NCBI GenBank assembly: GCA_012842745.1
Contig: DUSF01000054.1
Coordinates: forward strand, 1 to 64,000
Source of the DNA: Bacillus sp. (in: firmicutes)
GTDB lineage: Bacteria; Bacillota; Bacilli; Bacillales; Bacillaceae_J
DNA: 64,000 nt
Reading direction: 5' to 3'
This document shows, piece after piece, positions 63,799-64,000 of this stretch. A model generated the notes under the pieces. The model was not told the DNA's origin and made no database searches. It saw nothing but the letters and a program-made list of their open reading frames with translations. The first letter of the stretch is position 1. Every line of letters begins with the position of its first letter. A program made the position numbers and the translations under genes.

Positions 63799-64000
63799 AT
63801 GGCAAGAAATGAGCATCAGGCATTACAATACGCCATTGATGAAATAACAGAAATTGCAAAAGGATTTGGGTTGGATTTTTATCCGATGCGCTATGAAATT
63901 TGCCCTGCTGAGATAATATATACTTTTGGTTCTTATGGTATGCCAACACGGTTTTCCCATTGGAGCTTCGGAAAGCAATTTCACAAAATGAAGCTGCATT
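63799..64000 (+). CDS. spoVR: SpoVR-family protein, 5' end only
   Basis: 67 codons are visible before the window edge. [20 protein letters not shown] and [38 protein letters not shown] (in parts) are strongly typical of SpoVR, a protein of about 470 aa needed for spore cortex formation. AAAGGGGAGA precedes the ATG. Expected to be made in the mother cell; no sigma-E promoter could be fixed by eye. Confidence 0.93.
   Translation, partial: MARNEHQALQYAIDEITEIAKGFGLDFYPMRYEICPAEIIYTFGSYGMPTRFSHWSFGKQFHKMKLH

Overview
The window is low-GC Gram-positive chromosomal DNA, most likely from an endospore-forming Bacillaceae. The support is a GerA-type germinant receptor operon, the start of spoVR, a YhdB-like gene, strong AGGAGG-type ribosome sites, GTG and TTG starts, a TPP riboswitch on thiT, and SLH and L,D-transpeptidase wall proteins. 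No rRNA or tRNA gene was seen. The species cannot be named from the sequence.

Region 1 (1-6825) is a complete type II-C CRISPR-Cas locus of the GeoCas9 kind. It holds a tracrRNA with a good promoter, a compact cas9 (1089 aa), cas1, cas2, a two-way terminator, and an array of 25 identical 36-bp repeats with 24 spacers. The array should be read on the minus strand, towards the cas operon. Region 2 (6826-8353) is a patch of small genes and debris: a small conserved gene followed by a truncated protease remnant, a RelE-type toxin-antitoxin pair, an orphan 57-codon frame, and a truncated haemoglobin.

Region 3 (8354-18405) is the most unusual. Phased short direct repeats precede a GNAT acetyltransferase, three tandem phage-tail-collar (Mdp-like) proteins and a 1873-aa exported SLH-anchored protein built from Ig and cadherin-like repeats. 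No phage genes are present. An IS110/IS1111-type element has inserted between the second and third collar genes and carries a long structured 3' non-coding end, a candidate guide RNA.

Region 4 (18406-28522) holds speD with a cupin gene, then a sensory cluster: a MASE3-GGDEF-EAL protein, a P5C dehydrogenase, a six-TM chemoreceptor, a NarL-type regulator with a MASE3 histidine kinase, and a degenerate pseudo-histidine kinase. Region 5 (28523-53750) is mostly housekeeping, transport and metabolism: a purine permease, MFS exporters, L,D-transpeptidase, GntP permease, a MarR-controlled multidrug export operon, a PP2C phosphatase, a GH31 glucosidase, thiT, rhodanese, methionine aminopeptidase, an RND pump, YpuA-like protein, luxS, GDPD, EamA and phosphoglucomutase. 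A probable type I toxin-antitoxin pair lies at 41200-41545.

Region 6 (53751-64000) has a 20-bp-phased intergenic repeat, several small Bacillus genes, the gerA-gerC-gerB operon, and a secreted calcium-repeat/vWA/lipase gene split by one in-frame TGA. It ends with the first codons of spoVR, cut by the window edge.
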